A DNA stretch of 64,000 nucleotides from assembly GCA_963575745.1 (NCBI GenBank), contig CAUYUJ010019360.1, forward strand, positions 1-64,000, given 5' to 3'. This DNA comes from Prorocentrum cordatum (lineage: Eukaryota; Sar; Dinophyceae; Prorocentrales; Prorocentraceae). The translations under genes were made by a program, and so were the position numbers. Shown one piece after another: positions 30,559-41,017 of this stretch (position 1 is the first letter of the stretch; each line of letters begins with the position of its first letter). The notes beneath the pieces were generated by a model. The model was not told where the DNA came from, made no database searches, and saw only the letters and a list, made by a program, of their open reading frames with translations.

Positions 30559-33500
30559 TCACATCATATCCTGTCCGAAATACGCTTGTACAACCCGCGG
30601 CAAGATCATAATCGTATGCTCAACGGCCGAGACCTCGGCATCAGTCACTGTTGAAGTTGGATCAATCGAGAACGCCGCACTGTACACCTCCGTCCAAATG
30701 ATCTCATGGCTGAGTGGCTGCCTTGAGAGTCTCGATACCCTTCCAACATCTATCCAGCACCCGACTCCCACGCCGTCGCAAGAGACACCACCATCGAATC
30801 CAGCTCTGATGGCACAAACGCGAAACACCTGTTGTAACTGAGGGGCGTGAAGCCCTATCCTATCTCGAATCACTGGTGGCCCGACGCGGGCCGTATGAGT
30901 GAGTACATCTGCACGTGTGTTCCATTCCCTATATGTGTGGTCAATAATTTCCCTCCCGTGACAGGCGGGCCTAATTCCATATCTTTGACACATGTTGTCG
31001 AGTTGGTTTATCATTCTGTTGATCCTATCTTGATACGTACGATTTAGCACCCTCCAGACACCCTGCAGCCAAGACACCACCAGAAGACTGTCCCCAGAAA
31101 TATACACAGGGATCCCAAATGAGTCGAGGTCGTACTCAACCTCCTTCATATTTTGTAACGCAATACGTTTGGCCAGTTTGTCGTTGAACGCCGCAGTGCC
31201 CTCTTGGGCCCCATAGGTGTGTAGGTCGCTTTGTGTGATAGTAAGTACCTCCTGCGGGGCCCCACCTGTTGTACCGTACCCTTTTCTTTTCTGAAAGTAA
31301 CTCAGCATCGTCCGTGTACACATGTGCTCGCAGAACTGAACATACGCAGCATCTGTCGGCACAAAGGACTCCCACCATTTGAGTCCGTAGAATTCGCAGA
31401 AAGAAAATAGCCAGCATCTCTGGCCGACAGCTCGACCTGAACTAACATGTCTCCTTTTTAGCTGCGAGGCCTCTTGGAAGTGAAACATACCCCGCAAGCA
31501 CTCAGACGCATCCGTCCTGAGTCTGTCCCACAATGGGCCATACGCAACCGTAGTCATGTGGTGATCTCTCCACGTACGTTGCGTCGAAGATATATCCTCA
31601 TGAGAAGCAGTACACATCATAGAAATGAAATCTGCAACATCCTTCGCGGAGTTCCACACCATACGAAGAAATCTCTGCACCAAACTCGCAAATCCATAAG
31701 ATCGGAGTTGCTCTCTGGCCTCGTGGTACCGTCGTCGGTTCCAGTCCGCCATAGTCTCCTCCTCTCTCCTCGGCCGTCGAAACATACGGCACAAACACCA
31801 TCCCTCGAAGGCATTGAGCATGTGTAGCGAGGAAGCATCCGCAGTACATGTCTCTAGACAATACAACGCCATACTCTGCACCTTGTCTTGATAACGGCAA
31901 AACTTATCACGAACAGAAACCGCTCTGTTACGAAAGAAATTCGATTGTCCAATGAAACAAGCTCGAGCCTCCTTGATGCGATATTCAACATCAGGATGAG
32001 CAGGCACTAGGTATGTGGAGAAAATCTCATGACCCAATACTTTCATACTGCCAACACGTCGAAGTCTAAAGCCCTGATATCTCGAGCACGCAGGTATACA
32101 CAAATCCTCGCTGGTAAGTATATGTCCGTCACCGTCCACTTTAGCATTCTCCCCACATGTCATGTACAACAGGCTGCTATCCTTCCATCTCATCCCCCAG
32201 TCATGTAGTGGTAGTGTTAGATCGTGCATCATCTGAGCCAACATAGTTGAGGAGGCAGAGACAAGGTAGCAGTTGTCCGCCCACACAAAGTGGTTCACAG
32301 TTGTCCGTCGATCATACTCACCACAGACGCCCTCCAGCACATACCCCACACCTTTACTGTCCCAATCCCGAAATATAGGTCCCCACATGGCACATATGAT
32401 AAGATTAAATAGAAGAGGCCCCTCAGGGCCGCCCGTCCGTATGCAGACGTCCCAGTTGATGTCGTGAATGGCCATACCCTCGACAACTAACGACCCCGTA
32501 GTGCAAACCAGCGGTGATAGCAAAGCATACTGGAGATAGGCAGGAATATTGGCATGGCACATAGCACGTTTGGCGTTTAGAAGGCTGCAGTGGTCGAACG
32601 CTTGTTTGATATCGGCGTTAGCGATATGGACCGTCTGATCTTTTCCCCAGATGTCCCCGTGTTGAGCCAGAGCCTTGAGGGCCCCCACAATTTCCACCGT
32701 CTTACGTCCCTCCTGGAAGCCGTAGATGCCCAGGGGTCCCATGAGGCCAGCCCGAGACACAAATTGTTCGACCAAGATCACCACGCAAGCAGAGTACCAA
32801 CGGCTGAGACTGTTTTGCAGACAGAGGTACCGCGCATCTGTCAGCGATGTCAAGCTCGGCAGCTTGGGCATGAAGGCGATCAAAATCTGCCTCCAATCCT
32901 GCGGATACTGCCGTGCCAAGCGAAATATCTCATCAAACATCCGAGCAACGCCACGCAAAGTCGCCCACGGCAATGCCTTGAGGATTTCACAAGGCAGCCT
33001 GTCGGGGCCGGTGGCACGCTTGGACTTGAGACGTGACCGTGCCTGGCATACCACCGCCATTGTCAGTCCCTCAGTGCAGTACCCGTCACATAGGTTCTGT
33101 TGTGCATCCCTCCTCAACTCCTCCAACATCGCCATATCCCGTCCTCTGACCTCCTCCGAAGTATACTTCTGTCTGGTATGTGCTCTGATCTCCTCCACCC
33201 ACTCCTCCCTGTCCTCAGATATCCGTCCCTGCACAATGAGGTGCTTGATACCATGACGCTCTTTGCGCCTGGAGGCAGGAGAGGTCCACGCGGCCAACGC
33301 CGCACGATACTCCCTCCGCAGTCCGTTGGCACGTCTGCGCAAGCTGGGCACATCCACTGACGCTGGCAGAGGCTTCCGTCGCAAAATCTCCTGGCAGGCC
33401 GTGAGTCCTGCAGGCCTAATTGGCGGTAGTCCCCGTCCCGTGGTGGCAGTCGTGAATTTGATATCCTCCTGCTCAGAACAGGCCCGAATAGTGGTCGACA

Positions 33501-34530
33501 CAAGGTCCCCTGGAGAACAAATAGTATTGGCATCTCCCAAGACCAGATCGATTTCCTTTCGCGCCATATTGAAGTCCCCCCAATTCACCGTCTTATAACC
33601 AACCAAACTCTTTTCACGAGCTGCCGTCGGGATACTACGTTTGACCAGCTCAGCGCCTGTGTCACTAAAAGTCCCCTGAAGCAGGCCATGGTCGCTGAGA
33701 CGACTACGATTTGTCTTCCCCCCATTACTCATGATCGCTTCAACCGTCATCTCATCGATCACCCACGTCCTGGGAACAAAAATGTAATCAAGAACCTTCT
33801 TACACGTCCCCCACCGAGATACTCCGTAGCTCTCCCATGTGTGTAGTCGTCGTGGCAAGAACGAATTGGCAGCCTTCATCCCCAGGCGCCCTAGAAAGCA
33901 AAGAACACGCTCGCGCAACTGTTGTCGTACGTCCCTCCTCACCCGCTGTGCACCTCCCTCCTCGCAAGTCCTCCTCTCCTCCTTGGTAGCACTTCCCACC
34001 GCCTCATAGACAGTCCCAGTGCGTGAGCACTGCAGCTGAGTTGATGGGGATAGCTCAACGTTGGCGTCGAGCAGCACAGAGACAGTCGCCCCCTTCCAGC
34101 GGCTGCGCAGAGTGAGAATAACTGATTCGAGCGCGTCCAACACCACGCACTGCACATCTACGGCGTTCTCGACGCCGGGGTCGGGAAGATACGCAGAGGC
34201 AACTATCACAGGGGCACTTCCACTACCAAAGACCACCACACAGAACCGTTCATATTGACATATTGATTCACGCACACACGTACTCCACTCTTTGTTAAAT
34301 AATAACCCACACTTACCGTCACAACTCACACGATATGATAGACCACACCGTCTGATATATGCATCGAATTTGCCTCCAAAAAGATTCTGGCATTCCTGGA
34401 CACCCCAGATGCAATCTCGCATTGAAAGGCACCTCAGAATCTCATTCCCCTTGAAATTGGCCGACCCCGCCCGATTGAGGTTCCAGCTACCCAGTCGGAT
34501 CCCCTTGAACGGTGTTCGGCGTCGTCGTCG
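30559..34530 (-). CDS. LINE-B ORF2: endonuclease, reverse transcriptase, permuted RNase H
   Basis: Intact frame. The first ATG is at 34422 (1287 codons), but the frame is open 36 codons further to TGA 34531-34533, and that stretch holds the endonuclease start (LGSWNLNRAGSANF). Numbering from 34422: SAYLPD 76-81, LLDANVEL 117-124, LDYIFVPRTW 211-220 and RLSDHGLL 241-248 (AP-endonuclease fold); TGPDRLPCEILK 471-482; ADIKQAFD 603-610 (catalytic Asp604); RTGGPEGPLLF 662-672; FVWADNCYL 712-720, where the expected second Asp of YADD is Asn717. The C-terminal RNase H-like region is about 1105-1287 with candidate catalytic residues Asp1111 (GDSLL), Asp1172 (NTRAD), Asp1210 (FDGG) and Glu1263 (DAEV), a permuted order. 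Several His/Cys residues lie between the RT and RNase H parts. Confidence 0.9.
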   Translation of the reverse strand, partial: RRRRRTPFKGIRLGSWNLNRAGSANFKGNEILRCLSMRDCIWGVQECQNLFGGKFDAYIRRCGLSYRVSCDGKCGLLFNKEWSTCVRESICQYERFCVVVFGSGSAPVIVASAYLPDPGVENAVDVQCVVLDALESVILTLRSRWKGATVSVLLDANVELSPSTQLQCSRTGTVYEAVGSATKEERRTCEEGGAQRVRRDVRQQLRERVLCFLGRLGMKAANSFLPRRLHTWESYGVSRWGTCKKVLDYIFVPRTWVIDEMTVEAIMSNGGKTNRSRLSDHGLLQGTFSDTGAELVKRSIPTAAREKSLVGYKTVNWGDFNMARKEIDLVLGDANTICSPGDLVSTTIRACSEQEDIKFTTATTGRGLPPIRPAGLTACQEILRRKPLPASVDVPSLRRRANGLRREYRAALAAWTSPASRRKERHGIKHLIVQGRISEDREEWVEEIRAHTRQKYTSEEVRGRDMAMLEELRRDAQQNLCDGYCTEGLTMAVVCQARSRLKSKRATGPDRLPCEILKALPWATLRGVARMFDEIFRLARQYPQDWRQILIAFMPKLPSLTSLTDARYLCLQNSLSRWYSACVVILVEQFVSRAGLMGPLGIYGFQEGRKTVEIVGALKALAQHGDIWGKDQTVHIANADIKQAFDHCSLLNAKRAMCHANIPAYLQYALLSPLVCTTGSLVVEGMAIHDINWDVCIRTGGPEGPLLFNLIICAMWGPIFRDWDSKGVGYVLEGVCGEYDRRTTVNHFVWADNCYLVSASSTMLAQMMHDLTLPLHDWGMRWKDSSLLYMTCGENAKVDGDGHILTSEDLCIPACSRYQGFRLRRVGSMKVLGHEIFSTYLVPAHPDVEYRIKEARACFIGQSNFFRNRAVSVRDKFCRYQDKVQSMALYCLETCTADASSLHMLNAFEGWCLCRMFRRPRREEETMADWNRRRYHEAREQLRSYGFASLVQRFLRMVWNSAKDVADFISMMCTASHEDISSTQRTWRDHHMTTVAYGPLWDRLRTDASECLRGMFHFQEASQLKRRHVSSGRAVGQRCWLFSFCEFYGLKWWESFVPTDAAYVQFCEHMCTRTMLSYFQKRKGYGTTGGAPQEVLTITQSDLHTYGAQEGTAAFNDKLAKRIALQNMKEVEYDLDSFGIPVYISGDSLLVVSWLQGVWRVLNRTYQDRINRMINQLDNMCQRYGIRPACHGREIIDHTYREWNTRADVLTHTARVGPPVIRDRIGLHAPQLQQVFRVCAIRAGFDGGVSCDGVGVGCWIDVGRVSRLSRQPLSHEIIWTEVYSAAFSIDPTSTVTDAEVSAVEHTIMILPRVVQAYFGQDMM

Positions 34531-35984
34531 TCACACCCTCCTGTTGACTTCCGTCTCGATATCAGCCTTCGTCTTAGTAAATGCAGGTATGAGTTGATGC
34601 AACCTGTCGACAGTCTCACTCGATACCTCCCATGTCGCCCGCGTCGTGGTAAACTCGGCCAGAAGCATCGGCCTCGGAGAGGCCGTCGTGGGCACTGTCC
34701 ATATAGTCGATTTGGGCGGTCCCATTTCCCCCGCACAGCAATAACCTCGATACCAATCTGTGTACACATGCTCCGAATAGTGCCGCAGAATCTCCCCACC
34801 GCCTTCACGTGGTCCCTCTTCCACTCTGGGCATTCGACACTGACTTTGATCGACTCAGGGTTGATAACCTGCTTCATATTCTCAATGAGGCACTGTGGTG
34901 CAGCGATCTGGATTCCTGGAGGAGGCGCGGGGCGTTTAGCAGGGGGTACCGTCACAAGGTCGATGCACCGTTTGACCCTCCAAATAATATCCCTGTCGGT
35001 CCCTGGCTTGAATTTGATTTTGGCCGATCCGAACATGTAACGGCCAGCGTTAATGCGCTCAGTACCGTCAACACACACGTGCACACGATCATCCTCCGAA
35101 AGACAATGATTTGTAATGTTATCTATGAGCACCTTCACATCCTCCCACATGAGCATTTCCTGAGACCTCCTATCCCTGTCACTCCAGTTGGTGACCCATC
35201 CCTTGAGTTCAACATACGTTGGAGAGAAGTAGGTGGTTCCAGGAGCCTGGTATCTTCCCGTCCTGGTATTGTCGGGCCTCGTCGAAGCGTCACTGGCAAC
35301 TGAACCCGCACGAACCTGTCCCTGGAGCCCCTGGACGATCGTCTCGAGTCGATTATGTTTAGTCTCAAGCCCTTGAACGCTCGTCTCCAAATTAGAAATC
35401 GTAACACCCTGCTTCTGGACCTGGGCCTGAACGTCGTCGATTTTGGTCCCCTGAACTCCTATGGCATCCTGGATCCTTTCAGTGTTATCATCCATCTTGT
35501 GCATCATCTGCAATAGTAAACTCTGCATACCATCCTTCCCCTCCAAGGCGGCCTTCCTTTCAGCAAGAACCTCCTCACGACTACGCTTCACAGGGGGGGC
35601 TCCGCCATCCACCGTCATGTTATCTGCATGCTCGGGCATTGTGTCGATACACTGAGGTCCGTATCCCCACGAGTGCAACCACTGTCGTGTCACCGTCCGT
35701 TCACTGAGAGGTACAGCAGACTCACTATCTGGAGTAGAATCGGCAGTATTCAATCTTCCGTCCAATGGGTAGTCACCTGGGGTCTTCTCAATATCCTGAA
35801 GTTGTCTTTTACGAGAAGCTCGCTCGACAGCAGTATCTGGCTTTTGACCGTAATCCTGTGAGTACTGCAAATATGGCACTGTCGGTGATATATCCTCCAG
35901 CTGAAACCTTCTCGCGAGAACCGAAAAGTCGTATCCGTCCGTCGTCACGCACGTACAACAAAAGATGACAAGCGCAGCAAACAA
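34531..35984 (-). pseudogene. LINE-B copy 2 ORF1 (gag-like), single-base frameshift
   Basis: The frame from 35984 encodes a hydrophobic start (FAALVIFCCTCV), a coiled coil of about 70 residues (MMHKMDDNTERIQDAIGVQG to NRLETIVQG), then the VELKGWVTNW ... TERINAGRYMFGSAKI block and ECPEWKRDHVKAVGRF. At about 34734 one base is missing relative to copy 1 (TTTCCCCCGCAC against TTTCCCCTCGCAC). The natural frame continues at 34833-34531 and ends ETEVNRRV-TGA; the other frame runs on to 34434. No ATG precedes the hydrophobic start, so the initiation codon is unresolved. Probably an RNA-binding ribonucleoprotein component. Confidence 0.75.
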
Positions 35985-36339
35985 AGAAAGCAGCCTAGCT
36001 GACCTCGAAGATGCCGTACCCGTCGATGGCAGCGATGGCTGCCGCGCCGTCTCCCCGCGACGCCAACGCCCCCTGAGCCCCAGTGGGATCCTGGAGCCCT
36101 GGAGCCGAGATGTCTTGAGCCGGGGACAACAAGCTGAGATGTCTTGAGCCTGACCTGGTTACCGCCGAGATGTCTTGAGCCTGACCTGTCTTGATGCCGA
36201 GATGTCTTGAGCTGAGATGTCTTGAGCCTGACCTGGTTACCGCCGGGGACCTCGTAGAGCTCTTTTCTTGCCCAGCTCCTCGGAACACGTGAAGCAAGCT
36301 TAAGCGAGAGCCAAAAAACTCCAAAAAATCGATCGCATA

Positions 36340-36850
36340 CAAATAGCTTTGCGGACTTAGCTCGAGAAGCAGAATCTGTTCAGAGCTCTAGATGCTTCAG
36401 CCAAACGCCCTTGATGATTCTGTATCGGTTTCTGTGCGTACCACCTCTGTAGCTGTGCTACAGCTAGAGTTAAGTGCAGAATACCGACAGCGCCTCTAAA
36501 GATAACTTGAGAAATACGAATAGTGTTGTGGACCTAGCTCGACTAGCAGAACGAGTTCAGGCCTCTCGATGCAACAGACGCAAGCGCCTGGTGATACTGA
36601 ATCAGTTTATGTGCGTACCAGCTCTGTAGCTCCTCTGAATCTTGAGTTGAGTACAGACAACCGGCATCACTGGTGAAGATGACTTTTTCGGACCTAGCTC
36701 GAGTAGCAGACCGAGTTCAGGCCTCTGGATGCAACACGCGAACGCGCCTGATCATTCTGAATCGGCTTCTGTAAGTATCAGCTCTGTAGCTCTCAAAATC
36801 TCGAGTTAAGTACAGAAAACCGTGAACGCGTGTCAAGATGACTCGGAACG
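36340..36850. repeat. 175-bp tandem repeat array A6, diverged
   Basis: Three units (near 36371, 36549 and 36706) that differ more from the consensus than other arrays. They are followed by a distinct tail (TCTTTTGATAGTAATATTGC, CTGGCAGACGCGGCATAACC) that recurs near 60095. Confidence 0.75.
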
Positions 36851-37126
36851 CAGTTGGTTCCAGCAAGTCTTTTGATAGTAATATTGCAGCTACGGACCTC
36901 AGAATTTAACTGGCAGACGCGGCATAACCCACTACACGTGAGAATAATACCGATTCTCAAAATGAATTATCAAATATCTTTCAAATCAAAGCAAAACCGA
37001 CCCAAGGTTATCACATTACTCTTAAGCTTCCAGCAATAACTTGCTCAAGGGAAGCTCTACGAGTTACTTGCCCGACCCCGCGCTGGAATTCCTCTAGCTC
37101 ATCGATGCCGAAGAGCTCTACGAAGT

Positions 37127-37382
37127 ATTTTTGGACTGCCAACGTGAAGTCGGTCCCTGGCTTCGCTCGGGAGAATTTTTCGACGGAATAAACTAAGAAC
37201 TTGTGAGAGAACTTCGTAATCCCAAGCTTCGCTCTGCGCAAATAGCAGCCCAAACGAATTGTTAGAACTGCAAAATCGGCTGAGCCAGGCCGCGGAAGGT
37301 ATGATTGCGTCCCTTTTCGACATTTCGCCAACTAGCTCCACCCTTTTGCCGAATTCCTCCTCTTCTACCCTCAGAGAGGCAC
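37127..37382. repeat. Long direct repeat, left copy, flanking the 15-kb block
   Basis: From CTGCCAACGTGAAGTCGGTC to the end of the ACTAGCTCCACCC region, this matches 52676-52920 in the same orientation with few differences (GGAGAATTTTTCGACGGAAT, CCAAACGAATTGTTAGAACT, GGTATGATTGCGTCCC are shared). Confidence 0.85.
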
Positions 37383-37398
37383 TAGAAGTGCAAGCAGA
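37383..37398. repeat. 16-bp direct repeat TAGAAGTGCAAGCAGA, left
   Basis: Identical to 52610-52625. It lies 12 bases outside the left terminal inverted repeat; on the right it overlaps the last three bases of the repeat. Possible target-site duplication, or part of an ancestral tandem unit. Confidence 0.7.
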
Positions 37399-37410
37399 CG
37401 CCGGAGAGAA

Positions 37411-37475
37411 CTACCCAGAGGATGGATCGATCTCATTATGAGATCGCGTTTTTTACGATCTCATTTTGCGATCGC
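37411..37475. repeat. Left terminal inverted repeat and subterminal palindromes
   Basis: CTACCCAGAGGATGG at the edge, then GATCTCATTATGAGATC (37429-37445) and GATCTCATTTTGCGATC (37458-37474). Confidence 0.85.
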
Positions 37476-38184
37476 AACAGTGGTTGCTTTGGTGTACTTT
37501 TTTTTTATATGTTGGCAGATGCGGTGCGTTTTTGTGTTTTTGATGTATTTGCACATATTGTTGCTTACGCGCGAACCCAAACTCCTTCCTCCTTCCTTAT
37601 CCTTCGTCCTCTAGCCTTTGCCTCTTCCTTATCCTCTCCCTCCGTCTCTCCCCCTTCATTCTATCATTCATCCTCTCCCGCCGTCCCTCTATGCCCCTTT
37701 CCCTCGTCATGTCCATATTGCTTTCCTTGGTGTTCCTCCTCTTCCGTCGTTCCTCCATTCCTCTTTCCGTCTCCTGCTCCACATCCGTCATATCAGTTTG
37801 CATTTCTATCATTTATAAATCCGCCCCTTCGTCAGTCACCCGCATCCTTCGTGTTTCGTTTCCCCCTCCATATTCCCATCCGTCTTATTTCGTGACTACT
37901 TAAAATAAAGAGCAGCGTGCGACAAAACCAGACACAGCACATTACATTACGACGTGATCCAAATGAAGCATGCACGCTGCCATACCCCACCGCCGACCCC
38001 CTATCAATCAACATACATATTGGATTCGGCGAGGGTGAGCATCAACGGAATAAGAACGAGCACGATGCATCACATGCGTGACGAATCCATGGGGCCCCGA
38101 ACAAACCCGCGGGCTCGAGATGGGGCGATCGTTGATTGACCAGGCTTGCTCTGACATCCTCCCGCGCTTATTTCGCCGCCGCCA
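37476..38184. other. Gene-free pyrimidine-rich interval inside the left end
   Basis: T-rich, then TCCTCTCCC/CCTTTCCT-rich sequence (37590-37870). The overlapping short frames on both strands have no recognisable content. The downstream gene stops at 38185. Confidence 0.6.
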
Positions 38185-38636
38185 TTATTGCCAATCCTCA
38201 TCCGAATCGTAGTCGGGGTCACAGCCCCGCTCGTGCTGCCACATGTCTTCTACACGGAGCATGCAAGGATGGCACGTGTAACCGATGAGGTCACACATCT
38301 GACAGAAACCCCAGGCGGCAGGGCGACGCTTACGTTTCCGTGAGGGTGGCGTAATCCCCCATGGCAAATGGGTGGGTTGTGGCGTTTCGCTTTAGACGAT
38401 CCTCACAATGTCCGCTTGATTACCATGTCACCCGACATTGCCTTGCAAGAGTAGGCCTCCCATATTGCAGCACCTAGCTTTCCTTTCAATCCGTGAAAGG
38501 TATTCGGCCATCTCATTATCATCGCGGATCGTCTTCAGTTGCTTGAGCTTCGCCTTGCGCATCGCAATGTGGGGTGGCCTCCAGCTCGAACTGCTGGAGC
38601 GGAATTTGCACGTTTCGTACGAGGTGCGCGAGGAGG

Positions 38637-38678
<42 letters not shown>

Positions 38679-38765
38679 GAGAGGGAGAGGGAGAGGGAGA
38701 GAGGGGATAGGAAGAGAGAGAGAGAGAGGGAGAGAGGGGGAGACGGCGAGAGGAGCGAAGCACCA

Positions 38766-38796
<31 letters not shown>

Positions 38797-41017
38797 TCAT
38801 GTGCATTCGTAGCAAATTGATTGATACAGCGATGTGCCCGTGGCACGGACGGGATGGACCATCATCTGATCGGGGGGGTGGGGTGAACGAGGGTTTTCGA
38901 GTTCTGTCTGTGGGCGATCTCCCGAGCGTGAGTGCTAGGGGTCAGAGTAAAGGTGTTCAAGCGAAAAATCGGGTTGCGAGCCGTGTCCGTAACATCGTTG
39001 ATGCCCATCCTGTTCTTCTGATGTTGCCTCTTCGCTCATCCACGGCACTGCCCCCATCCCGCATGTCACCATTCATATTACATTGCGTCTCCCGTGGCAA
39101 AACAAAAAAAAACAGCAGCCGTTTGTCCATATGGTTGCCATCGTAAATAGTGAATTCGATGATGTCGGATGGCCTGGGCTGGGGGGTAAGGATGTGGCGA
39201 CAGCGGCCCAGGGAACCGGGGCCAGGGCCCGTGTGGGGGGGGGGGTGCGCACATCCAGGAACAAAACTCAGGCAAAACTCAGGCAAAACTCAGGCAAAAC
39301 TCAGGCAAAACTCAGGCAAAACTCAGGCAAAACTACAGTGTCGCCCCAAAGAGGCCACATCCAAACTCCAACGGGCCGTCGATGTCGGCCTTACAATCAA
39401 ACACTGCTCGGAAACCCGAGCAACCTCCAGACTTGCTCCAGCAAGCCTTAGCGCCGTGAAGCTGTGCTGAAGTCTGCTCGAGGTTTGCTCGACGAAATGT
39501 TTGAGTTCGGGCGTGTCGTTCTCATCCCATACCCCCAATCATTTCACAGCTTAGTGCGGCCCCTTCGCCCAGGCAACGCCAACCGCACTTTCACCTTCAG
39601 GAGGAGGATGCGGGGGAGGAGAATGAGAAGAGGGAGGGGGATAATGGAAGAGGAGGGGGAGGAGGAGGAGAATAGAAACGATGGCTGATTACCTTCAATG
39701 GTAATACACAACCCTCGTTGTCGGACTCGGCGTCGATAATGGTCTCGGAGTCGCACTCTGGGAGGTTCCCCGAGAATGCATTTGCCAGCCTGGCTATTTT
39801 GCAGAAATGGGGATCTCGGCATTGTCACGTGTTGGCTTTCAGTCTCATCCTCCTCCTCCTCCTCCTCCTCCTCCTCTGTCTATACCTCCTCTCAAGCTCT
39901 TTTTTCCATCCTTCTCAGCACCCTCCCCTCCTTGACTGCCTCGGCTCTCATCCAAGTCCTCCTGCGCCTCGCCCATCATGACCCAAGTTCCGACTCGGGA
40001 GGCGCGACACAGTCAAACAGTCAATTGATGCATTTCACCCCCGCAGCCAAGAACATGAATCTGCGAATCGGCGGGCTTACCCAACATCAGCCAGGCACGC
40101 TTGCGCGTGCAATTCCAGCTCAAGTGCCGACACCATCCCTAAACGGCCGCTCTAACCCCAGCGGACAAAACATGCAGCTGACTGTGGCGGTGTGCGGCGG
40201 GTCTTGGGATCTGTGGGCGAGGTGACATGGAACGGTGGCCAGGACAGTGAAACCCGCTGCTTTCGAATGACCCCCCCCCCCCCCCCAGCATGGTTGCCCT
40301 CGCTCTCAGGACTTCGGTCTAGACTGTATGCGATTAGCGGGTACTTAGGTGGGGCTGGCTCAGGGCAGAAGGCATCGGCTTCTCCTATCCTCCTCCTCCT
40401 CTTCCTCCTCCTCCTCCTCCTCAACCTTCTCATCCTCCTGACCCCTCTCCTCCTCATCAGCATCCGCATCATCATCCTCAGCATGATTATCCTCCTCCTG
40501 ATGCCCCTCATCATCCGTCCTCATACTCCACATCCTCCACTTCCGCTCCTACCATCCTCGATCCTACCATTTCCTTTCCTAACATCCTCGATCCCCAATC
40601 CTCTGAAACTGGTAAGCGCCTCTGGCATATGCGCGCATCCGTTTTGCCACCAGCCCGAGGTAGTGTCGCGGCACGCCGCTCGAAACTGTCACGGACATCA
40701 CACGCACGGTAAAGTCGATGACGATGTCGACCTTGGCGACGCTGTCACTGCCGCAACTTCCCTATATCTGTTTCACTCCTACCCTCCTCGCATGCGCCAT
40801 ACACGCGTCCCAGGTCGCATCGTCTGCCCCCCCCCCCCCCCCCCCCCCTCCCCCCCCCCCCCCCCCCCCACACATCTTTCATCAAATCTCTCTTCGCACG
40901 TCCCTCCGCGACCTGCCGCACGTCAGATGCGTCTGCGCTTCCGTGGAGGTTCGTCACCATCAGCTGGATCATCATCGTCTCCAGCGCCACGGCCTGCCGC
41001 TCCCACAGCTTGCCCAT
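38185..41017 (-). CDS. Multi-exon gene of unknown function with C-terminal Cys cluster
   Basis: Exon pieces are read on the minus strand. They are 41017-40874 (ATG; GKLWERQAVALETMMIQL, RQVAEGRAKRDLMKD); 40761-40601 (KVDIVIDFTVRVMSVTV, PRHYLGLVAKRMRAYARG); from 40389 (IGEADAFCPEPAPPKYPL); ending 40081 (ELELHAQACLADVG, then GTAAGC); near 40000 (CVAPPESELG); ending 39693 (ARLANAFSGNLPECDSETI, then GTAATC); about 39560-39352 (WDENDTPELKHFVEQ); about 38600-38437 (KLKQLKTIRDDNEMAEYLS); and a last exon to the stop at 38185 (RKRKRRPAAWGFCQMCDLIG, then CHPC and DSDEDW). Introns 40873-40762 (GT-AG) and 40600-40390 (GA-AG, AGGAT at both ends) keep the frame. Other joints are unresolved. The tail is a basic stretch followed by a small Cys cluster that may bind zinc. 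Confidence 0.5.
38640..38810. repeat. GA dinucleotide microsatellite in an intron
   Basis: GAGAGAGA tracts at 38640-38720 and 38770-38797; on the coding strand this is a CT-rich run between two exon pieces of the gene above. Confidence 0.85.
39266..39333. repeat. 11-bp minisatellite ACTCAGGCAAA, six copies
   Basis: Perfect or near-perfect tandem copies. On the minus strand they begin within about 10 bases of a probable donor (CACT then GTAGTTTTGCC), just after the exon ending SLDVASLGRH. The same unit recurs at 44935-45090 and 51163-51215. Confidence 0.9.
40829..40870. repeat. Poly-C run of about 40 bases
   Basis: Almost uninterrupted C on the plus strand with one T; it lies within the intron 40873-40762 of the minus-strand gene. 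Confidence 0.9.

Larger units (their letters stand above)
30364..36236 (-). mobile_element. LINE-B copy 2, best-preserved copy
   Basis: Minus-strand non-LTR retrotransposon of about 5.8 kb: 5' end near 36130-36236, ORF1, TGA, ORF2, and a 3' UTR of only about 195 bases ending in GCAAAAA. It splits a stem-loop repeat. ACCTGG occurs at both junctions (left GTCAACCTGG, right GACCTGGTTACC), consistent with a 6-bp target-site duplication. At the 5' end (36096-36236) the terminal motif GAGATGTCTTGAGCC alternates three times with the target-like TGACCTGGTTACCGCC, which suggests abortive or nested insertions. Confidence 0.9.
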
